A DNA stretch of 54,822 nt, taken from Gemmatimonadales bacterium. Its GTDB lineage: Bacteria > Gemmatimonadota > Glassbacteria > GWA2-58-10. The stretch is from NCBI GenBank assembly GCA_024278175.1, contig JAJRTS010000041.1, positions 1 through 54,822 on the forward strand, read 5' to 3'. The translations under genes were made by a program, and so were the position numbers. This document shows positions 46,480 to 54,822 of the stretch, piece by piece (positions within the stretch are counted from its first letter, which is position 1; the number at the start of each line of letters is the position of its first letter). The notes beneath the pieces are model-generated. The model saw only the letters and a list, made by a program, of their open reading frames with translations, made no database searches and was not told the origin of the DNA.

Positions 46480-46707
46480 GGTTGTCCTCTTGGTTGATCT
46501 GATGCAAGGAAGCAACACGGTAAAATCACTCGAAAAGCAGGCCGAATACTTATAAAGGCCAACAATAACCCGTACCCGTGAGCGTTGTCAACCGCCGGCC
46601 GGGTATGCGAATGAACGCCCGAAAGCTTGCTTTTGCCGGCGTGGAGAATTAACCTTGCTTCGGATCCGTCAAATTTAGCAATAACGCGCATAGCGGGGAG
46701 ATTGAAG

Positions 46708-47550
46708 ATGAAGCTGGCGATGGTTGAAACCGACCGGGGCGCTCACCCGGCGGTGGTGGATAACGACGGGGCATTTGTCGAGCTGAGGGCTGCCGGGCTG
46801 CCCTGGAAAAGTCTGGAAGAGTTGATCGAGGCGGGGGACGCCGCCTGGCGCGAGGCAGCCGATGTGGTGAACCGGGATTATCCCCGGCTGGTAAACCCGC
46901 GGTTGACGGCACCGCTCGTCCGTCCGCAGAAAATCATGTGTATCGGCCGCAACTACGCCGACCATGTTAAGGAAATGGGCAGCAGCCTGCCAGCGCGCCC
47001 GGTGCTGTTCGCCAAGTACGCCAACGCGCTCACGGGTCCCGATGCCGAGATCGCCCTGCCGCCGGTGAGCGCCGAGATCGATTACGAGGCCGAGCTGGCG
47101 GTGGTGATCGGCAGGCGCTGCAAGGACGTGGACCAGGCGGCCGCGCTCGGCTGCGTGTTCGGCTATACCTGCGCCAACGATATTACCATGCGCGACGCCC
47201 AGAAGAGCGACGGCCAGTGGACCCGGGCCAAAAGCCCCGACTCTTTCTGCCCCGTGGGCCCGTGGATCGTCACCGCCGATGAGATTGACGACCCGCAGGC
47301 GCTGGATATCAGCATGGAGCTCAACGGCCGGGTGATGCAGGACTCGAACACGAAGCGGATGGTGTTCGGGGTGGCCGAACTGGTGAGCTACCTTTCGCGG
47401 ACAATGACCCTGCTGCCGGGCGACCTCCTGCTCACCGGCACCCCTGATGGCGTTGGGGCCGGGCGCGACCCGCAAGTCTTTATCAAAAGTGGCGACAGAC
47501 TGAAAGTGACAGTGGCGGGTGTGGGAGAGCTGCGGAATACGGCGCGCTAA
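46708..47550 (+). CDS. Fumarylacetoacetate-hydrolase-family protein
   Basis: This 280-residue cytosolic protein of the FAH fold acts on beta-keto or enol substrates. The ATG at 46708 follows GGGGAG (46695-46700) by seven bases. Metal-binding and signature segments are IGRNYADHVKEMG, DYEAELAVVIG, GYTCANDITMRD and TGTPDGVG. It may be a 2-hydroxyhepta-2,4-diene-1,7-dioate isomerase or acylpyruvase-type enzyme; a precise substrate cannot be named. Confidence 0.9.
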   Translation: MKLAMVETDRGAHPAVVDNDGAFVELRAAGLPWKSLEELIEAGDAAWREAADVVNRDYPRLVNPRLTAPLVRPQKIMCIGRNYADHVKEMGSSLPARPVLFAKYANALTGPDAEIALPPVSAEIDYEAELAVVIGRRCKDVDQAAALGCVFGYTCANDITMRDAQKSDGQWTRAKSPDSFCPVGPWIVTADEIDDPQALDISMELNGRVMQDSNTKRMVFGVAELVSYLSRTMTLLPGDLLLTGTPDGVGAGRDPQVFIKSGDRLKVTVAGVGELRNTAR

Positions 47551-47748
47551 GAAGGGCTGTGGGCTGTTGGTGTGGTGGGGCGGAGAGCGGCATTATTAGA
47601 ATCCTGTTAGCCGCGAGAGTCCTTTCGGGGCGAGCAAACGTAAAACTCACAGAAAGCTAACAGTGATTCAATCCTCCGGAGTTAATGTACGGGCAGACTT
47701 TTCACGCTTTTGCCATCAGTAATACTCCATTCTCAGGTGGGAATCACA

Positions 47749-48435
47749 ATGGCCAAGAAGAACATTCTCGTTGTTGAAGACGAAGAAGACATTCTGGAGC
47801 TGGTATCGTATAATCTGGTGCGCGAGGGCTACACGGTGGGGGGTGTTCATACGGGCGAGGAAGCCCTGATTGCCGTGAACCGCGAACTGCCGGACCTGAT
47901 CGTACTGGACCTGATGTTGCCCGGCCTGGATGGCCTGGAGGTTTGCCGTCAGGTGAAGAGCAACCCGCGTTCGCAGGCCGTGCCGATCGTAATGCTCACA
48001 GCCAAGAGCGAGGAAAGCGATATCGTGGCCGGGCTTGAGCTGGGCGCCGAGGACTACATCACCAAGCCGTTCAGCCCCAGGGTGTTTCTGGCCAGGGTGC
48101 GCGCCGTGCTGCGCCGAAAGAGCAGGCAGGTGGAAGACGAGACCACCACCCTGCGGGTCCACGAACTGGTGATTCATCCCGGCCGTCACGAGGTGAAGAC
48201 CGGCGATGGGGAAGTAGAGCTGACCAGCACTGAGTTCAAGATTCTCCATTTCCTGGCGCGTCGTCCCGGCTGGGTATTTACCCGTAAGCAGATAGTAGAC
48301 GCGGTACACGGGATGAACTACCCCGTTACCGATCGCTCGGTGGATTTCCAGATTGTCGGTTTGCGCAAAAAGCTCGGCGCCGCCGGCGCTTATATCGAAA
48401 CGATCCGTGGCGTTGGCTACCGGTTTAAGGAGTAG
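47749..48435 (+). CDS. PhoB-type DNA-binding response regulator
   Basis: This 228-residue protein has a receiver domain with phosphoacceptor D54 (LIVLDLMLPG), the acidic pair near the N-terminus (VEDEED) and K at MLTAKSEE. A winged-helix OmpR/PhoB DNA-binding domain follows, with VHGMNYPVTDRSVD and YIETIRGVGYRF. AGGTGG lies before the ATG at 47749; the longer open frame is not used. It precedes the histidine kinase by nine bases. Regulation of phosphate uptake is the usual role of this type, but targets here are unknown. Upstream, CTGTTAGC and GCTAACAG form an 8-base dyad that could be an operator. Confidence 0.93.
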   Translation: MAKKNILVVEDEEDILELVSYNLVREGYTVGGVHTGEEALIAVNRELPDLIVLDLMLPGLDGLEVCRQVKSNPRSQAVPIVMLTAKSEESDIVAGLELGAEDYITKPFSPRVFLARVRAVLRRKSRQVEDETTTLRVHELVIHPGRHEVKTGDGEVELTSTEFKILHFLARRPGWVFTRKQIVDAVHGMNYPVTDRSVDFQIVGLRKKLGAAGAYIETIRGVGYRFKE

Positions 48436-48444
48436 CGGCTTACG

Positions 48445-50217
48445 ATGGTCAGAAAACGGCTTCTCTGGCAGATTTTTCCATCCTTCCTGCTGATCACCCT
48501 GCTCTCGCTGGCGGCGGTCTCATGGTACGGGTCCACCGCCTACCGGCAGAATTATTTTGACTCCATCGGCTCCGACCTTCAGGCCAGGGGCCAGCTTGTG
48601 CTGCCCCAGCTTCGTCTGCTGATCGAGCGGGGCCGCCGGAGTGAAATCGACGCTCTGTGCAAACAGCTCGGCCAGAGTTCCGCAACCAGGATCACCGTAA
48701 TCCTGCCCACCGGCCTGGTGCTGGGCGACACCGAGGAAGACCCCTCGAAAATGGAAAACCACGGTTCTCGTCCGGAGATCAGGCAGGCTTTCGAGGGCAG
48801 GGTCGGCAGTTCGATCCGCTACAGCACCACGGTCAAGAAGCGGATGATGTATGTGGCGTTGCCGGTATACCGGCGCAACTCGATGATCGGTGTGGTGCGC
48901 ACCTCGATACCCGTGACCTCTATCGAGGACACGATGGCCGTGATTTACCGCCGGATCGCCCTGGGCGGGGTGATTATCGCCGTGTTGGCCGCCGCGCTCA
49001 GCCTCTGGTTCTCGCGCCGGATCAGCAGGCCGCTCGAGGAGTTGAAAAGAGGCGCGGAGCGGTTCGCGGCCGGAGAACTGGACGTCAAGCTGCCGGTGGA
49101 CGACAAATCCGAGGAACTGGGCAGCCTGGCCGAGACGCTCAACCGGATGGCGGCCGAGCTCGACGACAGGATCCGCACGGTGGTCCAGCAGAAAAACGAG
49201 CAGACCGCCGTGCTGGCCAGCATGGTCGAGGGAGTGGTGGCGGTCGACAGCGAGCAACGGCTGCTCAATATCAACCAGGCCGCGGCGGGCATGTTCAATG
49301 TCGATCCCGGCCGGGCCAGGAACAGGCACATCTCAGAGGTGGTTGACAACCGGTTGCTCCACGAGTTTATCCTCAAAATTCTCGGCGGCCGCCAGGCTGT
49401 GGACGGTGAGATCGTGCTGCACGAGGAGCAAAAAATACTGCAATGCCAGGGCACTCCGCTGCTGGACTCCCAGGGTAATTTTATCGGTGCGCTGGCCGTG
49501 TTCCACGACCAGACCCGCCTTCGCAAGCTGGAAGACCTTCGCCGCGAGTTTGTCAGCAACGTCTCCCACGAGTTAAAAACCCCGATCACCACGATCAAGG
49601 GGTTTGTGGAAACCCTGCTCGACGGGGATCTGAACGAGGCGGAGGACACGCGTAAGTTCCTCGGCATCATCTCCAGACACTCCGACAGGCTGAACGCCAT
49701 TATCGAGGACCTGCTCAGCCTGTCGAGAATCGAGCGCGAGGAGGAATCGGCCGGGATCGAACTGGAGCCGGGCGCCGTTCGCGAAGTGCTGCTCTGTGCG
49801 ATGCAGGGCTGCGAAATCAAGGCCCGCGACAAGAGAATCACCCTTGAACTGACCTGCGACAGCAAGCTCCGGGCCCGGATCAATCCTCCGCTGCTTGAGC
49901 AGGCCGTGGTCAACCTGATCGATAACGCGCTCAAGTACAGCGACCCGGGCGGAACAGTGAAGATTGACGGAATCCAGAACGGCGAGGAAATACGGATTCA
50001 GGTTCTCGACCGCGGCTGCGGCATTCCACCAGGCCATCACGAGCGTATTTTCGAAAGATTCTACCGTGTCGACAAGGCCCGCAGCCGTAATCTGGGCGGT
50101 ACCGGTCTGGGTCTGGCGATCGTTAAGCATATCGCTGTCACTCACTCCGGCTCGGTCAGCGTGCAAAGCGCCCCCGGCGAGGGCAGCCTGTTTACCATCC
50201 ACCTGCCTCTCTCCTGA
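48445..50217 (+). CDS. PhoR-type sensor histidine kinase
   Basis: This 590-residue inner-membrane kinase has an N-terminal helix (about 10-28), a periplasmic sensor loop, a second helix (about 170-190), a HAMP, a PAS-like domain, a HisKA domain with H375 in NVSHELKTPI and an ATP-binding domain with NLIDNALKYS, DRGCGIP and GTGLGLAIVKH. It pairs with the upstream regulator. Confidence 0.93.
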   Translation: MVRKRLLWQIFPSFLLITLLSLAAVSWYGSTAYRQNYFDSIGSDLQARGQLVLPQLRLLIERGRRSEIDALCKQLGQSSATRITVILPTGLVLGDTEEDPSKMENHGSRPEIRQAFEGRVGSSIRYSTTVKKRMMYVALPVYRRNSMIGVVRTSIPVTSIEDTMAVIYRRIALGGVIIAVLAAALSLWFSRRISRPLEELKRGAERFAAGELDVKLPVDDKSEELGSLAETLNRMAAELDDRIRTVVQQKNEQTAVLASMVEGVVAVDSEQRLLNINQAAAGMFNVDPGRARNRHISEVVDNRLLHEFILKILGGRQAVDGEIVLHEEQKILQCQGTPLLDSQGNFIGALAVFHDQTRLRKLEDLRREFVSNVSHELKTPITTIKGFVETLLDGDLNEAEDTRKFLGIISRHSDRLNAIIEDLLSLSRIEREEESAGIELEPGAVREVLLCAMQGCEIKARDKRITLELTCDSKLRARINPPLLEQAVVNLIDNALKYSDPGGTVKIDGIQNGEEIRIQVLDRGCGIPPGHHERIFERFYRVDKARSRNLGGTGLGLAIVKHIAVTHSGSVSVQSAPGEGSLFTIHLPLS

Positions 50218-50367
50218 TCGATCTCGCGGTTCCAGCCTAATTAGAATCTAACGCAACTCCAATATTCACCTATCACCACCGGAATATATTACACACGGAT
50301 TCCATGATCGTGATTGGCGGCAGCGTTGTGAGTGCCGCGATAATCAATGTCTATCCGGGGAGATAGG

Positions 50368-53268
50368 ATGCGGATGAACAGGTTAACGGGCTTTTTTCTG
50401 ACGATTTTTATTAGCTGTGGTCTGATGGTCGCTGCCGGGCAGGCGTCCGCCCAGAGCGCCAACAAAGGGCGGATCTACGGTGTGGTGACCGAGGCGGGTA
50501 CGGGCGGGCCTGTCGAGGCGGCCAACGTGTTTTTGCCGGGTACCAGTATCGGCGCTCTCACCAACGCCGAGGGACGTTTCAATATCAAGGCCGTTCCTCC
50601 CGGCGTTTATACGATACATGTATCAAAGGTCGGCTACGGTACCCGGCAGGCCGAGGTCAGCGTTTTCCCCAACGAGCAGCAGCGTTTCGAGTTTGAGCTC
50701 GCGGTGCAGGTGATCCAGATGGAAACACTGGTGATCGAGGCCGAGGTTCCCGAGCAGCAGCAGCAGGAGGACAAGTTGCTCCAGGAGCGCCAGCGGGCCG
50801 TGGAAGTCCAGGACGCGATCGGCAACGAGGAAATGAGCCGCACGGGCAGCAGTGATGCCGCCGAGGCGGTGAGCAAGGTCACCGGCGCCTCGGTGGCGGA
50901 CGGCAAGTACGTCTATGTCCGTGGCCTGGGCGATCGCTACAGCAGTACCCGGCTCAACGGCTCGGAGCTTCCCAGCGCCGACCCCTACCGCAAGGCGGTC
51001 CAGATGGACCTCTTCCCCTCCAGCCTGCTGGATAAAATCGTCACCATCAAGACGTTCAGTCCGGACAAGCCCGGTAATTTTTCGGGCGGCGTGGTGGAGT
51101 TGTGGACCAAGCGGTTTCCCGAAAAGTTTACTTTCAGCTTCTCCCAGTCCGCCAGCTATAACGAGCGTGCCACGTTTAATAACAGCGCCATTCTCTATCC
51201 CGGCGGCAACAGGGACTGGTTCGGTATGGACGACGGTACCCGCGGGCTGCCCAATCTGCTCAAGCAGCCCGGTTTCAAAATCCCCAGTATCGGCAAGGCC
51301 TGGGGTGACAACGAAGCCGCCCTGAAGTTGGACGCCATCTCCAGGGCGTTCAGCCCGGTGATGGCTCCCAGCAGCGAAAAACTGCCGATGAACCAGGGCT
51401 ATTCGATGTCGGTCGGCAACCGCTTCCAGTTGTTCGGTCGGCCGCTGGGTGTGCTGGGCAGTTTCAGCTACAGCCACAAGGCGAATTTTTACAACGACGG
51501 TACGGTGGGGCGCTGGCAGTTGACCGGCGACGTGAACAAGGTCGAAACCCTGAACAACGACTATCTGCTCAACGATACCCGCGGCAGCAGCGAGGCGCTG
51601 TGGGGCACTCTGATGAACCTTTCCTACAAGCTCACTCCCGACAACGAGATCGGATTCAACTTTATCCACAACCAGAGCGGTGAAAGCGAGGCCCGTTACC
51701 TGGCCGGAGCTTTCCCCCGCGACCTCAGCGGCAACTCGGTATACGAGACCCGTGTGCTGAAGTTCACCGAGCGCTCGCTCGACAGCTACCAGTTCCGCGG
51801 CGAGCACGACGTGCCGCAGTGGCGGGACGCCCATATCGAGTGGGTCGCCTCGCTGAGCGGCACCAGTCAGAGCGAGCCCGACCTGCGCTACTTCACCGAC
51901 AACTACACTATCCGCCAGCGCAACGGCTCGGTTGACACCACCTATGCTATCAGGACCTCGATCTATCCCCAGCCGAATCGCTATTTCCGTAATCTGAAAG
52001 AAGATAACTATAATTTCAACCTTGATCTGGCCCTGCCGTTCAAACAGTGGAACGGACTGCACAGTCTGTTTAAAGTCGGGGGAGCGATCAACGGCACCGG
52101 CCGCCGGTTCCGCGAGAGTCGCTACGAGTTCCGCACGGACATGCGTGAGCACTATTACTCGGGCGACCCCTACGGTTTCTGGCGGAACGACAATGTGGGA
52201 CTGGTCGACACCAGCGGTACGCTCAACCGGTTCGGTAACTATGTGGTGGACGCCAGCGAGGAGCGGGCGAACTACGACGGCGCCAGCACTGTCTCGGCCG
52301 GGTTCGCGATGGTCGAGCTGGCGTTAACCCCCAGGGCCCAGTTTATCGGCGGGCTCAGGGTCGAGCGCACGGATATGAGAGTCACCAGTCTGGATCAGGG
52401 CCTGGACCAGGGAACGATCAGGGAGACCGACTTACTGCCCGCGGCCAACCTGATTTACCTGCTGAGCGACGCCATGAACCTGCGTGCCGCCTACGGACGC
52501 ACCCTGGCGCTTCCCACCTTCCGTGAGATGGCCCCGTACAGCTCTTTCGACTTCGTTAACGACCTGATCTTCACCGGCAACGGAAAGCTGGAGCGTACAC
52601 TGATCGATAATTTCGATCTGCGCTGGGAATGGTTCGTACGCAACGGCGAGGTGCTGGCGGCCAGCGTGTTCTACAAAAAATTTACCAACCCGATCGAGCG
52701 CGTGATCAAAACGATCAACGGCGAGGTGCAGTACCAGAATGTCGACCGGGCCGACCTGGTGGGCCTGGAACTCGAGGCCCGCCAACGGCTGGATAAAATC
52801 CATCCCGCCATCGCCAACTTCCAGGTCGGCGCCAACCTCTCGTTCATCTACTCTAAAGTGAGTATCGCCGAGGAAGAACTGAGCAAGATCAGGGCCTTTG
52901 ACAAAAACGCACCGGCCCGGCGCAGGATGCAGGGACAGTCGCCCTACATCCTGAATGTCAATCTCAGCTACATCAATGATTATTCCGGCACCACCGCTAC
53001 CGTGCTCTATAACATTTTCGGCCAGCGGCTGAGCGAGGTCAGCCTGGGAGGTACGCCGGACGTGATGGAACAGCCGCGTGGATTGCTGGATTTCAACCTC
53101 AAGCAGCGCGTCTGGCGGAACATCAGCCTGAAACTTTCCGCCAGGAACCTTCTCGACTCCAGGATCGAGAAAGTCTACCGCTACAAGGGTAATGATTTCG
53201 TTTCCCGGAGCTACCGGTTCGGGCGCTCGTACTCCCTGGGGCTCAGCTACGACTTTTCCCGGGAATAG
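50368..53268 (+). CDS. TonB-dependent outer-membrane receptor with a carboxypeptidase-regulatory-like domain
   Basis: The product has 966 residues. GGGGAG (50357-50362) precedes the ATG at 50368. After a signal peptide, residues 30-120 form a CarboxypepD_reg-like beta domain (GRIYGVVTEAGTGGP). The plug follows, with YVYVRGLGDRYSSTRLNG and PGNFSGGVVELWTK. The barrel ends in the aromatic C-terminus of LSYDF. There is no SusD partner, so it is a stand-alone transporter. It sits 150 bases after the kinase gene and just before a beta-helix-like exported protein, a pairing seen in FCB-type genomes. Confidence 0.93.
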   Translation: MRMNRLTGFFLTIFISCGLMVAAGQASAQSANKGRIYGVVTEAGTGGPVEAANVFLPGTSIGALTNAEGRFNIKAVPPGVYTIHVSKVGYGTRQAEVSVFPNEQQRFEFELAVQVIQMETLVIEAEVPEQQQQEDKLLQERQRAVEVQDAIGNEEMSRTGSSDAAEAVSKVTGASVADGKYVYVRGLGDRYSSTRLNGSELPSADPYRKAVQMDLFPSSLLDKIVTIKTFSPDKPGNFSGGVVELWTKRFPEKFTFSFSQSASYNERATFNNSAILYPGGNRDWFGMDDGTRGLPNLLKQPGFKIPSIGKAWGDNEAALKLDAISRAFSPVMAPSSEKLPMNQGYSMSVGNRFQLFGRPLGVLGSFSYSHKANFYNDGTVGRWQLTGDVNKVETLNNDYLLNDTRGSSEALWGTLMNLSYKLTPDNEIGFNFIHNQSGESEARYLAGAFPRDLSGNSVYETRVLKFTERSLDSYQFRGEHDVPQWRDAHIEWVASLSGTSQSEPDLRYFTDNYTIRQRNGSVDTTYAIRTSIYPQPNRYFRNLKEDNYNFNLDLALPFKQWNGLHSLFKVGGAINGTGRRFRESRYEFRTDMREHYYSGDPYGFWRNDNVGLVDTSGTLNRFGNYVVDASEERANYDGASTVSAGFAMVELALTPRAQFIGGLRVERTDMRVTSLDQGLDQGTIRETDLLPAANLIYLLSDAMNLRAAYGRTLALPTFREMAPYSSFDFVNDLIFTGNGKLERTLIDNFDLRWEWFVRNGEVLAASVFYKKFTNPIERVIKTINGEVQYQNVDRADLVGLELEARQRLDKIHPAIANFQVGANLSFIYSKVSIAEEELSKIRAFDKNAPARRRMQGQSPYILNVNLSYINDYSGTTATVLYNIFGQRLSEVSLGGTPDVMEQPRGLLDFNLKQRVWRNISLKLSARNLLDSRIEKVYRYKGNDFVSRSYRFGRSYSLGLSYDFSRE

Positions 53269-53366
53269 CGGAAACGCTGCAAGTAACCGCGCCCGGACGG
53301 AAAAAGGCGGTAAAAAGTTAATTACGTTGTCCATTGGCAAACGGTGGACGAGAGGGGCTAGGTCCG

Positions 53367-53401
53367 TTTAAAAATATATTTAAATATATCTTAATATATT
53401 G
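53367..53401 (+). promoter_or_regulatory. AT-rich promoter candidate of the last gene
   Basis: Thirty-five bases of almost pure A/T (TTTAAAAATATATTTAAATA and onward) lie about 60-90 bases before the start. This is the strongest AT block in the region and suits a promoter of a highly expressed envelope gene. The exact -10 is not determined. Confidence 0.45.
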
Positions 53402-53457
53402 CAAGGAATGATCCGGCGCAGTAGTTCGATATTCATTTTCACGGGAAGGGGAAAGAG

Positions 53458-54822
53458 ATGAAAAGATTAGCGTTGTTTGTTCTGATCCCTCTGTTCGCCA
53501 CGATGGCGTTTGCCCAGAGCAAGCCCCAGCGAGATATCAGCGATGCTGATATCAGCGGTTCGGTGGTCTGGAGTGCTGACACGGTGTACGTACTGAGCGG
53601 TTTTGTGTTTATCGAGAGCGGTGAGAGCCTGACGATCCCGGCCGGTACGATAGTGAAGGCTCAGTCGGGCACGGGCGTTGACGCCAGTGCGCTGATAGTG
53701 GCCCGTGGGGGGACGATAGACGCCCAGGGCACGGCGGCGGCACCGATCATCTTCACCACGATCAACGATGACGTGGACGATCCGGCGGACCTTCCGCTGG
53801 ATGCGCGTGGCCTGTGGGGGGGCGTGCTGCTGCTGGGCCGTGCGGGTCTGAACACGGCCGATTCGGTGAACCAGATCGAGGGCATCCCGAGCACGGAGCC
53901 CCGCGGTGCGTACGGGGGCAGTGTTGACGACGACAGTTCGGGAGTGCTGCGCTACATCTCGATCCGCTACGGCGGGAGCAAGCTTGGCGAGGGGGATGAG
54001 ATCAACGGGCTGACCCTTGCGGGAGTAGGCAACCGGACGGTGATCGAGCACATCGAGGTGATGAACAACGACGATGACGGGTTCGAGTTTTTCGGCGGGA
54101 CGGTGAACACGAAGTGGCTGGCATCGTACTTCAACAGCGACGACTCGTTTGACTACGACGAGGGGTTCCGGGGCAAGGGCCAGTTCTGGTTCACGATCAT
54201 CAGCGACGTGAACGGAGTTGGTAACCGGGCCGGGGAGCACGATGGCGGCACCCAGCCCGAGGACGGTACGCCGTACGCGTTGCCTGTGATCTACAACGCG
54301 ACCTATATCGGCGGCGGAGCTGGTAGCGCCAACGTGGAGAACGACCTGGCCCTTATCTTCCGCGACAACGCCGGTGGTGAGTACCACAACAGTATCTTCA
54401 CGGATTTCAACAACGAGGGTCTGAAGATCGAGGACCTGGCCAGCGGCGAGGATAGTCGTGCTCGTCTGGAGGCAGGGGATCTGAAGCTGGAGAACAACCT
54501 GTGGTACGGTTTTGGTGCTGGGAGCGCGTGGACGGAGATCGCGAGCCAGGATTTTGTGCAGACCTACATGTCGGACGCGGCCAACGCCAACGTCATAGTC
54601 GATCCGAAGCTGCGCGGTATCAGCCGCGCTGCGGACGGTGGCCTGGACCCCCGTCTGCTGAGCACGAGCCCGGCGGTGAGCGGCGGCAGTGCGGTTCCGG
54701 TGGGCGACGCGTTTTTCAGCGACGTGAGCTACAAGGGCGCTTTCGATAACAAGACGAACTGGCTGGCCGGCTGGACGATGCTCGATGAGCTGGGCTTCCT
54801 CGGTGATATCGAGGACGAGACG
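53458..54822 (+). CDS. Exported beta-helix-like protein paired with the TonB receptor, cut by the window end
   Basis: This frame is open to the last base, so only 455 residues are seen and the stop is missing. The signal peptide ends near AFAQS. The body has the FCB-type pattern SGFVFIESGESLTIPAGT, then GGTIDAQGTAAAPIIF, LWGGVLLLGR, GFEFFGGTVNTKW and SPAVSGGSA, typical of surface proteins next to TonB receptors in Bacteroidota-like genomes. GGGAAGGGG precedes the ATG. The role is inferred: co-receptor or secreted partner for whatever the receptor imports. A T9SS-type sorting end cannot be checked. Confidence 0.85.
   Translation, partial: MKRLALFVLIPLFATMAFAQSKPQRDISDADISGSVVWSADTVYVLSGFVFIESGESLTIPAGTIVKAQSGTGVDASALIVARGGTIDAQGTAAAPIIFTTINDDVDDPADLPLDARGLWGGVLLLGRAGLNTADSVNQIEGIPSTEPRGAYGGSVDDDSSGVLRYISIRYGGSKLGEGDEINGLTLAGVGNRTVIEHIEVMNNDDDGFEFFGGTVNTKWLASYFNSDDSFDYDEGFRGKGQFWFTIISDVNGVGNRAGEHDGGTQPEDGTPYALPVIYNATYIGGGAGSANVENDLALIFRDNAGGEYHNSIFTDFNNEGLKIEDLASGEDSRARLEAGDLKLENNLWYGFGAGSAWTEIASQDFVQTYMSDAANANVIVDPKLRGISRAADGGLDPRLLSTSPAVSGGSAVPVGDAFFSDVSYKGAFDNKTNWLAGWTMLDELGFLGDIEDET

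Noticed and set aside
50623-52152. 509-codon frame antisense to the TonB receptor
   Set aside because: The receptor has recognisable plug and barrel motifs throughout; the antisense frame has none.

Overview
The window is a high-GC (roughly 60% by eye) bacterial chromosome segment from a Gram-negative. It encodes an OprB-type porin, a TonB-dependent receptor, a PqiC-like lipoprotein and several Sec or Tat exported proteins. A GWxTD-domain protein, a dockerin-bearing exported protein, FG-GAP and DUF1593/DUF4091 secreted proteins, and a TonB receptor paired with a beta-helix-like exported protein fit an uncultured member of the FCB group or a neighbouring candidate phylum. That placement is an inference and no marker gene here settles it. 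There is no rRNA operon, CRISPR array or prophage.

Layout. (1) 1-538: the 3' part of an IS200/IS605 element with a lone TnpA. (2) 755-3456: a small exported heptad-repeat protein and gpmI. (3) 3457-3964: AT-rich DNA without a convincing gene. (4) 4024-7799 (minus): a two-gene respiratory operon, with two cytochrome-bd-superfamily membrane proteins, one fused to an eight-haem c-type tail. (5) 8458-10882: a Tat-exported Gfo/Idh/MocA oxidoreductase and an ApbE-like flavin transferase. (6) 10995-21056 (plus): a run of isoprenoid genes. These are a farnesol-dehydrogenase-like SDR, a VTE5/dolichol-kinase-like prenol kinase, a VTE6-like (DUF92) prenyl-phosphate kinase, a UbiA prenyltransferase and a short-chain prenyl diphosphate synthase. 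They are interleaved with two alkaline-phosphatase-superfamily proteins and followed by an unusual radical SAM protein. I read this as a prenyl-alcohol salvage and prenyl-transfer pathway, and it is the most interesting system in the window. (7) 21078-23657: a small exported protein, RadC, and a frameshifted exported nitrilase-family protein. (8) 23817-28876 (minus): the housekeeping order tRNA-Leu, tig, clpP, clpX, a lipoprotein and murI, with a frameshift in tig at a run of eight A. (9) 28951-47550: a porin and a long stretch of secreted or envelope proteins, two RDD membrane proteins, an aminotransferase, gamma-glutamyltransferase and an FAH-family hydrolase. (10) 47749-54822: a PhoB/PhoR-type two-component system, a TonB-dependent receptor and the 5' part of its partner gene, cut off by the window end.

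Intergenic space holds several palindromic elements. One is a dispersed element with a whole copy at 14453-14583 and a copy at 7886-8213 that is split by about 220 bases. Two genes (tig and the nitrilase) each carry a single-base frameshift, so assembly or read error must be considered before reading biology into either. Family names are from recognition of motifs and remembered family sequences, not from a database search.
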